Assembly (NCBI GenBank): GCA_018398585.1
Contig: JAGTTD010000001.1
Span: 27,287,438-27,351,437 of the forward strand
Source: Simmondsia chinensis
Lineage: Eukaryota; Streptophyta; Magnoliopsida; Caryophyllales; Simmondsiaceae
Length of the DNA stretch: 64,000 nt
Direction: 5' to 3'
The notes under the pieces were generated by a model. The model had not been told where the DNA came from and did not search any database. It saw only the letters and a list, made by a program, of their open reading frames with translations. The translations under genes and the position numbers were made by a program. This document shows positions 44,317 through 55,612 of this stretch, piece by piece (position 1 is the first letter of the stretch; every line of letters begins with the position of its first letter).

Positions 44317-45130
44317 CTACAGCTTGCGTGGAATTGCTAGATATCTGTTCAAGGTATCACTGAGACATTGGAACTCCCCATTTACTTGGAAAATCACCAA
44401 TTGTGAATCCCCCTTGACAAGAACATTAAGGACATGCATTCCTAAGGGAGTCTGGAGGCCAATTATTAGAGCCTCATACTCAGCCATGTTATTGAAGCAT
44501 CTGCCTGCCAAGGTGACAGCCAACTTAATGATGATTCCCTCAAGGGATTTTATTACAATTCCCACTCCAGCACCAGAGCTGGTCCTTGATCCATTAAAGA
44601 ATAGTTTCCAAGGAACTAGTTCTACCACTAGAAGGTGTTCTGGCTCATTACCTAAGCCAGTTTGAATATTCGGATAGTCAGCTAAAAAGTCCACTAGGGC
44701 TTGCCCCTTTACTGACTTTTGCGAAACATGTACCAACTCCAATTGAAGTAGAGCTGCATTCCACTTGTTTAATCTTCCTCTTAAAAATGGTGTATCTAGC
44801 ATATATTTGAAGACATCTGTCTGGGCTACCACATATATAGTAAACGCCAAGAAATAATGTCTTAATTTTGTTGATGCATAAAATAAAGATAGGCACGGTT
44901 TTTCAATTAAGGAATGCTTTATCTCACATTCATTGAGGCAACGACTAAGGTAGAACATAGCCTGTTCAAAACCTTACTCATTGTCCTGTACAAGCAAACA
45001 ACTAATAGATTCCTTAGAAGCAGAGACATAGATCTTTAAGGGCTTGACCTACTTTGGTGGAATAAGTACTGGCGGCCTAATTAAGTACTCCTTGATGGCC
45101 TTGAATGCTGCTTAATGTGGCTCCTCCCAC
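44317..45130 (-). pseudogene. L gypsy RNase H and archaeal-type RNase H
   Basis: Block 44317-44958 (213 residues) starts at the end of the gypsy RNase H (LRHYFLAFTIYVVAQTD). It passes a linker with the ALVDFLADYP motif, then enters an archaeal-type RNase H: WKLFFNGSRTSSGAGVGIVI, MAEYEALIIGLQ, VKGDSQLVIFQVNGEF. The first catalytic Asp of that domain is Asn (FNGS for FDGS), while Glu and the second Asp remain. A stop near 44959 separates it from the start of the gypsy RNase H (44960-45130). Confidence 0.82.
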
Positions 45131-45139
45131 TTGAAGTCC

Positions 45140-46046
45140 TTCAGACTTGAGCTTCAGCAGTGAAGAGAAGACCTTTGTTTTTCCTACGACATTCGAGATA
45201 AAACGTCTTAGGAAGTTAACTTGTCCCAAGATGCATTGAGCTCCTTTTTGACTGAAGGAGGATTGGCCATTTGGATAGCCTTAGTCTTATTAATATCCAC
45301 CTTGATGCCCTTCTGGTGTACCAGAAAACCCAGAAAGTTTCCAGCCCACATGCCACAAGCACATTTCATTGGATTCATCTTAAAGTTGTGATACCTCATT
45401 CTAAGGAACACACTCCTTATGTCATCCAAGTGATTAACTTGGGATTTTGCTTTGATCATGATGTCATCTATATAGACTTGGTCTTGCCAATGAGATCATG
45501 GAAAATCATGTTCATGGCTCTTTGGTAGGTGGCACCAGCATTCTTCAAACGAAAGGGCATAGCCATAAATTCAAACATCCCTATTGACCTAGGACATTTG
45601 AATGCTGTCTTGTGGGTATCCTCTACGGTAATCATGACCTAGTAGTACCCATAGTAGTCATCCATGAAGGACAAGACCTCATCCCTCGACGCTAAGTCAA
45701 TGAGCACATTAGCAATAGGCATAGGGTATACGTCCTTTAGGATGGCTACATTCAAATCTCTGAAATGAATACAAAACCTGATTTTGCCATTCTTTTTAAT
45801 GACAAGGACGACATTAGCCAGCCACTCAACATACCTGGTGGTTCTGATGAATTTGGCCTTTAGGATAATTTCAATTTCTTCCTTGACCAAATCTATGACT
45901 TCTTGAGACATCCTTCTGTGGCCCTGAATGTTGGGCTTTAAGCCCGACTTGACAGGAAGCCTATGCTCCACCACTTTTCTGTCCAAGCCAGGCATCTCAT
46001 GATGATCCCATGCAAAGAAATCCTTAAATTCATGGTGCAAAGTCAA
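45140..46046 (-). pseudogene. L reverse transcriptase
   Basis: Block 45639-46046 has the fingers: FAWDHHEMPGLDRKVVEHRL, VVLVIKKNGKIRFCIHFRDLN, FMDDYYGYY. Block 45208-45459 has the connection: MNPMKCACGMWAGNFLGFLV, GIKVDINKTKAI. The palm lies between (45460-45640) with stops; the plus-strand frame at 45271-45528 is its shadow. The wording fits Tat/Ogre RT. Dead through stops and frameshifts. Confidence 0.8.
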
Positions 46047-46666
46047 GTACTGTTCTTTCTACTCTTTAGAAAGTAGAGTACTCAAATAGATAGGTCTTGT
46101 GTCCTTTGTCGAGCCCAAATCAACCTCGAAGTGGGGATCTTGGACTTCAGCCCTTAGATCCTCCATTTTGGCTAGTGCTGCTCCTGGATCAAAGAGCTCC
46201 AATTCCTTTTCTAATGCTGCATGGACTTGAAAACTATGAAATGGTTGCTTAGCCTAGAGCTAATCCTCAACGCACTAGGCCACGAGCCTTGCTAATGCTA
46301 GGGGAATGGCCTCTCGGGCCATTACTGAGAGGTCTTAGTGCCTCTGCATTGAGACTCTGAAGTGCCTTAGGATTCCTACGCATCAAGAAGGCTATTAAAT
46401 ATGATTTTCTTACAAATGCCAAATATTAAGTCTTATAATTAATATTCATGGGTCTATCGCAAATTGTTCCTACTAGGCCCATAAAAATTTAAGTAAAAGT
46501 TATGGTTTTAGAAAAGGGGGACTAATAAATTTACCATATGGGTCTAACTTATACAGGCCTAAATAAATAAGTTCTTATAAAATAAAATTTATTATTATTT
46601 TATTTTTCTATTTTATTAAAAAATAAAAATTTTAAAAAAAAGAAAGGGGGAAGCCGTGGGGGTCAT
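46047..46666 (-). other. Upstream part of L, nothing readable
   Basis: 46047-46340 is probably the protease-RT linker of L, with GC content like its pol, but no motif is readable. 46380-46650 is AT-rich with no gene. It ends at the G 5' LTR. Confidence 0.4.
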
Positions 46667-47027
46667 TGTCATGATTCAAGATTAAAGGAAGTGATTGTAA
46701 GGGCAATTCTTGCAATATTCAAGCAGTTTGTGCGGGAAAGGCTTAGCTCTTGACATTAGTAGTTAAGTTCGTTAGATTCATTGTATTGCTTGATATTTTG
46801 GTTCAACCGACTTAGTTAATTCATAGTATAAAGGATTAGCATTGTATTGTAAGAGGATTCATTGATGAATGATAATTGTTCTATTCTTGTTTTCTCAACC
46901 CCAACTCTCTCTACTTCTCTTCTCAATTCTCTAATTCTCACCTAAATTCTCTAATTCTCTTCTCATCTCTACTATAATTCTACATCTATCCATTGTTATG
47001 ATCCAAGATTAATCTTGAATCATAACA
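46667..47027 (+). repeat. G 5' LTR (361 bp)
   Basis: TGTCATGATTCAAG to TTGAATCATAACA. TATA-like AGTATAAAGG near 46825-46834. CT-rich leader at about 46900-46980, as in E, F and H. Confidence 0.88.
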
Positions 47028-47040
47028 ATTGGTATCAGAG
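47028..47040 (+). promoter_or_regulatory. G primer-binding site
   Basis: ATTGGTATCAGAG, an exact match to the first ten bases of the tRNA-Met core. Confidence 0.9.
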
Positions 47041-47189
47041 TTTGTTTGATTGCTATTGATCGAAGAAACCGCATTCAAATTGATTTATTTCTGCATCCGA
47101 ACACTTTCAGTGGTTCACAATTCAGCTAGTTCACATACACTGATTGTTACTGGTCCAATTCACTTGACATTTGGTGTATAGTAGTTCTA

Positions 47190-48252
47190 ATGGCTGGAGG
47201 AGTTACAACTAGAGCTGGTGCTGCTACGAATTTAGCTGCTAATGTTGGCATTGCAATAGGAACTTATGTTGGCGTCACTGCTAGAGTAAGTTCGAATCAA
47301 GGAGAAGGTTAGGGTCAGCTAAGAACTGAGATTCAACAGCTGCTGGCAGCAGTGGCAGGTATACAATAAGAAGTGCGAAGTAATAACATACTAATCAGCA
47401 AATACAGTGGCAGATTGGTGAAATGTAGCACCAACTTGATTGTTAATCAGCATCTACAGGAGCTGGATTGTTGACGCTAGCTAGTCAGCAGGGCAGACAT
47501 TCTGATCAGTTGCATCCTCGAGCATCAGAAGAAAGGAAAGAATCTACAGCAATGACCAGGAGTAATGGTTTCAGGCAGCCTTAAGTTGAAATTGACACCT
47601 TTGATGGATCACAACTGCAGTCTTGGATAAGAAGGTGTTAGAGACACTTTTGCTTTTACCATGTGATGGATATAGAGAAGTGGAGTTAGCTGCAGTTCAT
47701 TTGCAAGGTAATCATGAGGTATGGTTTCATAGCTTGATTCTCAATAATCCAGACATAACATGGTATGAGTTTGTTGATGAGTTCTGTGAGAGGTATGAAG
47801 ATGAGGACCCGGGGGATGTGGTGGATCACTTCAACAAAGTGACTCAAACCACCTCTGTGAAGGGATACATGACACGTTTTGAGAACCTTAGAGCTAGAAT
47901 GATGCCTGTCAATCCGAGTGTGAGTGAGGCATACTATGCCTCTAGCTTCATTAGTGGACTTAAGCCAAAGATTAAGAATTTGGTTAAGGCCATTAATCCT
48001 TTAACCTTGTCCCGTGCCTATTCCAAAGCAAAGCTACATGAAACCACAGTGCTTGCTAGTTCAAAAACATCACGAAGCAAGAGTGTATCCATTAGCTCCT
48101 CCACATCAGATGGCAGTAAGGTTGCTCCCAAAACCTTAAGTCTTGAAGAAAAGAAGGCCCAAAGACTATGCTTTTTATGCAACCAAAGATACTTCTTTGG
48201 GCACAAGGGAAATCCTAAGCTTCACATGTCGGTGACTAGGGCTGAGGCTTAG
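47190..48252 (+). pseudogene. G gag
   Basis: ATG at 47190 (MAGGVTTRAGAATNLAAN), parallel to the H gag start. A broken Gln-rich N-terminus is followed by an open block 47623-48252 (209 residues) with the Retrotrans_gag domain (VWFHSLILNNPDITWYEFVDEF, EDPGDVVDHFNKV, YMTRFENLRARM). It ends with a zinc knuckle, CFLCNQRYFFGHKG, in which the last Cys is Gly. A TAG in place of CAG ends the block at 48250-48252. Confidence 0.85.
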
Positions 48253-48276
48253 GAAGAATTAGAAGAACAACAAGAA

Positions 48277-50295
48277 GTGGATCCAAGTGATGAGCTAGAG
48301 GAGGAGCCTGTACAAGGGGCAGATAATTATGAGAATGAAATGGAAATGTCTGTGAAGGCTTTGATTGGCAGTGGAACTCACAACACCATAACAATCAAGG
48401 GCGAAGCAAATCATAAATCACTTTTGATCTTGATTGACAGTGGAAGCACACACAGTTTTGTTGATCCAAAGATAGTTAAGAGAGTGGGACATGAGATGAT
48501 CAAGACAAGCCTATTAGTCGTGACTGTTGCTGATGGGAATTCTATGCTTACGCAAATGAAGTGCAATCAATTCAATTGGCAGATGTAAGGCCATCAGTTC
48601 TCTTATGAATTTAGAGTGTTGAAACTGGGGGGATGTGATATGGTGCTTTGGGTAGATTGGATGAAGACCATCAGTCCCTTAGTGTTTGATTTCAGTCAGC
48701 TCTGGATCTCCTTTGATTTACATGGTAAAGCCATCAAGTTGTAAGGAATTGTGGACCAAGGTCAGCTCAAGATGTTAAGTGGCGAGAAGGTTGATGGTAT
48801 ACTCCGAAATTCCATCTCAGCAGAATTTGTCCGAGCTGAGAAAGAACTTCATTCTCCAATTCAAAAGTTGATCAAGGACTATATTGATTTGTTTGAGCAA
48901 CCAAGAAGCCTTCCTCCCAAGAGGTCTTTGGATCATGTTGTTCCATTGAAAGCCAACATTGATCCTATGAATTTGAGGCCTTATAAGTATCCACACTCTC
49001 AGAAGAGCGAGATTGAAAGGCAAGTGGATGAGTTGCTAAAAACTGAATACATTAGACACTCTCACAGTCCCTTTGCCTCTCTGTGATTTTAGTCAAGAAG
49101 AAGGATGGATCATCAAGAATGTGTATAGACTATAGGCAGCTTAATTCCCTCACTATCAAAGATAAGTTTTCAATTCCAATCATTGACGATTTGCTGGATG
49201 AATTACATGATTCCCACTTCTTCTCTAAGCTGGATTTGAGGCAGGGGTACCATCAGATTAGAGTCCTAGAGTAGGATGTTCACAAGACTGCTTTTAGAAC
49301 TCATCATGGGCATTATGAGTTTATGGTGATGCCCTTTGGATTAACGAATGCTCTAGCTACATTTCAAGCCTTGATGAATTCAGTCTTCAAGCCATTGTTG
49401 AGGAAGTTTGTCCTTGTTTTCTTTGATGATACATTAGTGTATAGTCCTTCACTGGATTCACATATGGATCATCTCAGATAAGTCTTTAAACTCATGAGCC
49501 AACACAAGTTGTTTGCTAAGCTATCTAAGTGTACTTTTACTCAAAATAAGGTAGAATACTTGGGTCATATTATCTCTCAGAGGAAGTAGCTACTGATGCA
49601 ACTAAGGTTGAAGCAATGAGACCATGGCCAACACTTGTTTCTCTTAAGCAATTAATGGGATTCTTAGGACTAACAGGTTGTTACGGGAAGTTTATAGCTA
49701 GGTATGGAATGATTGCTAAACCCCTTACTGATCTCCTTAAGAAAGATGGATTCCAGTGGTCTGAGAAAGCTCAGGAAGCATTTTATTGTTTAAAGATAAC
49801 AATGTGTTCAGCTCCTGTGCTTGTTATGCCTGATTTTAGTATTCCCTTCACATTGGAGACTAATGCTAGTGGTACTGGTGTGGGAGCAATTCTTTCTCAA
49901 AGGGAAGGCCAATGCCTTTCTTGAGTCAGGGTCTTACCCCAAAGCACATGGAATGGTCCATTTATAAAGAGGAGTATCTGGCAATTCTCTTGACGGTTAA
50001 GAAGTGGAGGCATTACTGGGATGGACATCACTTTGTCATTAGAACTGACCATCAAAGTTTGCAGTACTTATTGGAGCAAAAGATCACTACAAGAGTGCAG
50101 CGCAAGGGTCTCATAAAGATGTTGGGACTTGATTATTCGATTGAGTACTTTAGGGGCAAAGAGAGCTTAGCTGTTGATGCTTTGTCACGCAAGCCAGAGT
50201 GGACTAAACAGGCTTCTTGTTCTGCTATTTCCGTAGCTCTGCCTTGTTGGAAGGATGAGGTGCACAAGTCTTACGATGGTGAAAGCATTTCTTAG
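48277..50295 (+). pseudogene. G protease, reverse transcriptase and RNase H
   Basis: Protease block 48277-48588 keeps LLILIDSGSTHSFVDPKI. RT blocks 48751-49086 and 49083-49274 ([30 protein letters not shown]) overlap by a frameshift. The palm 49275-49480 reads [14 protein letters not shown] and [12 protein letters not shown] after a TAG. RNase H blocks 49616-49924 and 49912-50295 include [14 protein letters not shown], with the first catalytic Asp as Asn, and WSIYKEEYLAILLTVKKW, LAVDALSRKPEW. Close relative of F and H. Confidence 0.87.
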
Positions 50296-50897
50296 GAATA
50301 CATCACAGCTTTCAGCATCAAAAATAGCTCCTCTTTTGAGGATTCTGATGTAATTGTTGCCCATGGAATTGTGAGGATCAAAGGGAAAGTGTGCATTGGA
50401 TCTAAGACCAATTTGAGGAAGCATATTATTACAGCTTCACATGATTCAGCTTAGGGAGGACACTCTGGTATTGAAGGAACATATCAAAGGGTGAGATAAT
50501 ACTTCTAATGGCCTGGTATGAAGAGGGATGTTGTGGAATTTGTTCAAGCTTATGATGTTTGGCAACATACTAAAACCAGTCATATGCACTATCAAGGATT
50601 GTTGCAGCCTTTACCTATTCCTGATAGAGCATGGCAATGCATAAGTATGGACTTCATTGAAGGATTGCCTAAGTCCGAAGGCAAGGAGGTCATTTGGGTG
50701 GTAGTGGATCAATACACCAAGTTTGGACACTTCCTAGCCTTGATTCATCCAATTTTAGCTGAGAAACTTACCAAATTATTCTTGGATAATATCTACGAAC
50801 TCCATGGTTTTGCCTCAATCCATCATTACTGATCATGATAGACTGTTTACTAGTCATTTTTGGTGAGTTATTCCTGCTGTTGGGTTCATCCTTGGCC
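50296..50897 (+). pseudogene. G integrase, N-terminal two-thirds
   Basis: Zinc domain traces (ASHDSA-stop-GGHSG) and block 50518-50832 with SMDFIEGLPKSEGKEVIWVV, the first catalytic Asp. A frameshift near 50815 precedes the second catalytic region. The coding stops at SLAMS where the H LTR begins. Confidence 0.8.
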
Positions 50898-50902
50898 ATG
50901 AG

Positions 50903-51325
50903 TGTTATGATTCAAGCTCAAACTTGAATCATAATCTAAGATAGTAGGAGAATTTGAGATGAGAAGTAGAAGAAAGGGATGAGAAGTAGAGAGAGAGTTA
51001 GGGTTGAGAAGAAGAAAGCAATTCAACTCATTTAGTACCTTTCTTACAAGATAATATCTCACTACTTATAGCTTTTAAGCCAAGAACGAACTAAGGAGAA
51101 GAAACAATGCATCGGGACACACGAGCAACCAACTTACAAACTTAGCTACCAAAATGGACCAAAACACTCTAATCGAACTACCGGACCTTTGCGCCAAAAG
51201 CTATATTCAAACATAACACTAGAATTTAACTTGTTACATCCTTTCAAACGCAAGATAGAACAATTGCAAGCAATTACAACTCCAATTCAAAATCACTTTA
51301 GCTCATATTAGCTTAGATCATGACA
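50903..51325 (-). repeat. H 3' LTR (423 bp)
   Basis: On the plus strand TGTTATGATTCAAG to TAGATCATGACA; on its own strand it starts TGTCATGATCTAAG and ends AATCATAACA. Related to the E, F and G LTRs but longer in U3. Confidence 0.85.
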
Positions 51326-51343
51326 ATACCACTCCCTCAAAAG
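51326..51343 (-). promoter_or_regulatory. H polypurine tract
   Basis: On the minus strand CTTTTGAGGGAGTGGTAT directly before the 3' LTR. Confidence 0.78.
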
Positions 51344-51379
51344 CATTCTTGTCTCAAGAATGGAAGGAAGGGAATTGGG

Positions 51380-52560
51380 TCTCAAGGAAGTTCAAGTTCT
51401 CCCATGTAGCATTCTTCACTTCCAAATTGGCCTGCTGCACAAGCACTTCCTTACAATTTTGCCCTTGATGTTGAACCACAAGAGAATCCAGCAGAGCAAC
51501 AGGTTCCTGCATAATATTGGCCCGTAGTTGATGGTGGTACTGCAGTACTGGTAGACCCCTCTGCCAGATGTTTCTTCAAGAGGGAAACATGGAACACCGG
51601 GTGCATAAAAAAATCAGGGGGCAACTCCAACCTGTAAGCTACCTTTCCAAGCTTCTCCAAGATCTTGTAAGGCCCAAAATAACGAGCACAGAGCTTGACA
51701 TTCCTGTGCACTGCCACTTTTACTTGTCTATAAGGATGTAACTTCAAAAACATAAGTTCTCCAACCTTCATGGTCTTGTCAGTTCTCTTTTTATCTACAA
51801 AACATTTAATTATTGCCTGTGCTACTTGAAGATTATCCTTAAGTTGCGGCACTAAGTTCTGTCTTTGAGTTAAGAAATCATGAACTTCAACAATCTTAGA
51901 AGATGCTCCTTACAAGACAAAAGGGGAAGGTGGATCATACCCATACAATGCCTTGAATGGAGTGGTACCCAAGGATGAATGAGTGCGTGTGTTGTACCAA
52001 AACTTAGCCAAGGACAACCATCTGTGCCAATTCTTAGGGTGATTGAATGTCATTCCTCTCAAATACCACTCTACATATTGATTCACCCTCTCTATTTGAC
52101 CATCCGTTTGAGGATGGTATGAAGAACTCAGAGCAAGTGTTGATCCTTGCAATAAGAATAGTTCACGCCAGAATTTGCTAGTAAACAACCTGTTCTGATC
52201 ATAAATGATAGAGTGTGGTAGCCCATGAAGCTTACAGATGTGATTGACAAACAATCTTGCAAGTCTTTCAGCCATAATTGGATGATGGAGAGCAATGAAA
52301 TGTCCAAACTTGGTAAAATGATCTACCACCACCCAAATTATCGTCTTTCCCTCTGACTTAGATAGACCTTCAATAAAATCCATATTGAGTGTTGCCAAGC
52401 TCTCTCTAGACTGGGTAAGGTTTGAAGTAACCCTTGGTAGCTAACATGATCACTCTTTGTGCATTGACAAGTCTCACAGATCTGAACCAACTCAACTACA
52501 TCTTTCTTCATTCCCAGCCAATGAAAATATTGCCTAAGCCTCTGAAATGCGCCTTCAATA
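51380..52560 (-). pseudogene. H integrase and C-terminal region
   Basis: Block 51910-52398 (162 residues) holds a complete core: Asp7 (NMDFIEG), Asp67 (IIYDQNRLF), Glu103 (DGQIERVNQ), with DD35E spacing. The zinc domain lies at about 52440-52560 with stops. Block 51451-51852 is the C-terminal domain (VKLCARYFGPYKILEKLG, LPPDFFMHPVFHVSLLKKH). The chromodomain that should follow is read only in pieces in a shifted frame (51380-51470). Confidence 0.85.
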
Positions 52561-54193
52561 CCAGAATGGCCACCCTAAGAAGATGAGTGAAAGGCTAAGA
52601 TCACCTACTTCCTCAAATCTGTTGCAAATCCAATGTAAACTCTTCCTTTAAATCAGATTATACGCTTGCTGACAAAGAGATCAAAATCAACCTCTTGAGT
52701 CTTCTTCACACTGAAAGCAGTAATACATTCTGAAGTAAATCACACATGAAGCAGGTTCTGTATCCTCTTGCCTTCTCGAAAGAGAATCAGCTGCCAAGTT
52801 CTCTTTTCCACTTATGTACTCAATTGAGTAGTTCAACCCCAACATCTTCATAAGCCCCTTATGCTAAAATCTTGTGGTAATCTTTTGCTCAAGCAAGTAC
52901 CTAAGGCTTTGATGATTAGTTCTTATGATGAAGTGATATTCCTCGAGGTAATGTCTCCAGTTCTGAATAGCCATAAAAATAGCGAGGTATTCCTTTTCAT
53001 AAATGGATAAGCCTAGATGTCTTAGGCTTAAAGCCTGACTGAGATAATCCAAAGGCCTCCCTCCCTAAGATAAGACTGCTCCAATGCCCTTGCTGCAAGC
53101 ATCAGTTTCAAGAATGAATCGCACACTGAAGTCTGGCATGGCAAGAACAAGAGTTGTGCTCATGGCAATCTTCAACTAATCTAATGCTGCTTGAGCTGAA
53201 TCAGACCATAAGAAGGCATCTTTCTTAAGTAGATCTGTCAAAGGCTTGGCAATCAGACCATAATCAGCTATGAATTTTCGATAATAGCTTGTCAATCCTA
53301 GAAATCCCCTTAGCTGCTTGTCAAAGGAGTAGGTTAATCTTTCGCTGCTTGAATTTTGGAAGGATCTGTAGGTACACCTTTACCAGATATCACATGATCC
53401 AGATATTCCACTTGAGTTCTTACAAAGGAACATTTAGAGAGCTTAGCAAACAACTTGTGCTGTCTCATGATACTAAACACTTGTTCCAGATGCACAATGT
53501 GAGCCTCCAAAGATGAGCTATATACGAAAATGTTGTCAAAGAATACAAGAACAAACTTCCTCAAGAATGGCCTGAACCCTGAATTCATTAGAGCCTGAAA
53601 TGTTGCTGGAGCATTAGACAATCCAAATGGCACTGCCACAAATTCATAATGCCCATGATGTGTCCTAAATGCAGTCTTGTGAATTAGTAAATCCAAATCG
53701 CATTACCACAAATTCGCAATGCCCATGATGTGTTCTAAATGCAGTCTTGTGAATGTCTTGATCCAACACTCTAATTTGGTAATAACCCCGCCTCAAATCC
53801 AGCTTGGAGAAATACACTGCTCCATACAACTCATCTAAGAGATCATCAATTATACGAATTGGAAATTTGTCCTTAATTGCAAGTGAATTAAGCTGCCTGT
53901 AATCAATACACATCCGGGAAGACCCATCCTTCTTCCTAAAAAATATCACAGGTGATGCAAATGGGCTGTGACTGTGTCTAATGAACTGAGTCCTCAACAA
54001 CTCATCAACCTGCCTCTCAATTTCAAACTTCTGTGGGTGAGGATATTTGTAAGGTCTCAGGTTCACTTGATTAGAGTTTGCTTTCAAAGGAATAACGTGA
54101 TCTAATGTCCTCTTGGGAGGAAGAGCTGCTGGCTGCTCAAACAAGTCACTATAATCCAGTATGAGTTTGTCAATTGCAGGATCAAAATTCACC
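52561..54193 (-). pseudogene. H RNase H and reverse transcriptase
   Basis: RNase H traces at 52750-53330, clearest at 52864-53052 (LGLSIYEKEYLAIFMAIQNW, RTNHQSLRYLLEQKITTR; TDHQ reads TNHQ). RT block 53334-53696 has [17 protein letters not shown] and [13 protein letters not shown], where the second Asp of FFDD is Asn. RT fingers 53760-54193: [31 protein letters not shown] 70-bp tandem duplication at 53615-53754 breaks the palm. J interrupts the gene at 54194. Confidence 0.85.
53615..53754 (-). repeat. 70-bp tandem duplication in H RT
   Basis: Units 53615-53684 and 53685-53754, both 70 bp, with about nine differences. The unit covers the [11 protein letters not shown] ... PFG segment of the palm. 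Seventy is not a multiple of three, so it also shifts the frame. Confidence 0.88.
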
Positions 54194-54998
54194 CTAGAAA
54201 TGTTATATTTAATTATCATACTTTATGCTTTTTGGCTATGTTTTTTTTTTATGATTATTTACGTTTTTAAAATAATAATTCTTTATTTTCGGATTTTAGT
54301 AATTATTTGATTGTTTCCTTGATTTTAGGAGCTGATATGGGATTAATTGATAAGAAATTTGGATGGCAAGCTGGAGGAAATTTCAGTTGGACGAAAATCT
54401 ACTTAGAATCTCAATTGGATAAGAACTGGAAGTTACTTGGGCGCCAAGAAACTCGTTTTATGTGGCAAAACGTTTTTGGGCTTTTTGACTTATTTTCTAG
54501 CTAGCAAATGTTTATCTTAAGGTGTTTCCTAATTCAAAAAGGATTCCAAGAAGATTACATGCCTAATTTTTAGGAGAATTCAGTTAAAAAATATATATAT
54601 AAAATATGGTGGGGAGCTATAACCAAGCATCATCAGGGGATACACGTTTTGAAGATCCAAAGAGCTGTAGAGACGTGTTCTTCATCATTTAATTCTGCAT
54701 GAGTTCTTCCTATCTTTTCTTTAATTCTTTCTTTTCTTCAATGATCATGAGTGTGTAATCTTTTATTATTCAGTAGAGAAAGGATTGAAACCATGAATTT
54801 GTGATCATGAGACAAGTATTTTGATTTTAATGAATTTCACATCGCTATGTTTAAATATCTATGAATCATCTATGCTTGAATGTCATGATTGATGGATTGG
54901 TTGTGTAGGAGGCCTACTACTCAATTACTTCTTGATATCCAATGCTAGTTAATGATTCTAAGTTCGTAATTGCTTGGTTGAATTAACACAAGTAGCAA
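54194..54998 (+). repeat. J 5' LTR remnant
   Basis: Nearly the same sequence as 57043-57848. Stops after GTAGCAAATAA, where integrase sequence begins. Confidence 0.88.
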
Positions 54999-55612
54999 AT
55001 AACACAAGTGGGCAAGCTGAGATTTCCGATAGAGAGGTGAAATCCATTCTTGAGAAGGTCATCAATCCCAATAGGAAGGATTGGAGTGCGAAGCTAGATG
55101 AAGCTTTATGGGCATATAGGACAGCCTACAAAATGCCAATTGGTATGTCCCCATATCGCTTGGTGTTTGGGAAGGCTTGTAACCTTTTTGTGGAGCTAGA
55201 ACATAAGGCGTTTTAGGAAATTAAGAAATGCAACTTAGATCTTGAGGAAGCCGAAAAACAAAGGAAGTTGCAACTACAAGAACTGGAGGAGATAAGGAAT
55301 GATGCATATGAGAACGCAAGGATTTATAAGGACAAGACTAAGGCATTTCATGATAAGATGATTGCTAGAAAGAATTTTAATGTTGGGCAAAATGTTCTCC
55401 TTTATGATCCTAGACTCGGACTTTTTCCTGGTAAGCTTCGTTCTAGGTGGATTGGTCCTTTTGTTGTTACCAAGGTTTATTCTCATGGTGCAGTGGAAAT
55501 ACAAAGCTTGGAGACGAATAAGGTAATCAAGGTGAATGGACACAGGCTCAAACCGTTCTATGACAATTTTCAAGTGCAAGTGATGGATGGTCTTAACATG
55601 AAGGATCCGTAG
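54999..55612 (+). pseudogene. J integrase C-terminal half
   Basis: Starts at [12 protein letters not shown], which holds the catalytic Glu, continues [25 protein letters not shown], meets a TAG at 55214-55216 (expected Trp), and runs on open at 55217-55612 with [22 protein letters not shown] and [11 protein letters not shown]. It ends with a TAG at 55610-55612. It shows the intact form of the C-terminus that is broken in A. Confidence 0.85.

Larger units (their letters stand above)
43280..46666 (-). mobile_element. Gypsy L: Tat/Ogre-like element, central fragment
   Basis: Minus-strand pol fragment with two RNase H domains, the second archaeal-type, which marks the Tat/Ogre group of plant gypsy elements. 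Order on the element strand: RT (46046 to 45140), RNase H and archaeal RNase H (45130 to 44317), spacer and integrase (43900 to 43280). Bounded by the 3' LTR of F on one side and the 5' LTR of G on the other; both probably inserted into L. No L LTR is securely identified. Confidence 0.78.
46667..50902 (+). mobile_element. Gypsy G: chromovirus interrupted in integrase
   Basis: Plus-strand chromovirus with 5' LTR 46667-47027, PBS, gag, protease, RT, RNase H and integrase up to 50902. There chromovirus H, in opposite orientation, is inserted. The remainder of G is not in the window and may lie beyond 64000, after H and K. Many stops are TAG where F or H has CAG or TGG. Confidence 0.82.

Noticed and set aside
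47028..47040. tRNA gene fragment at GGTATCAGAG sites
   Set aside because: Only the short tRNA 3'-end complement is present, always directly after an LTR end; these are primer-binding sites.
54307..54504. Conserved 60-70-codon frame in the J and A LTRs (also 57154-57366, 5625-5864)
   Set aside because: Present in each LTR copy, but frames differ by indels between copies and it lies inside the LTR; no evidence of a product.
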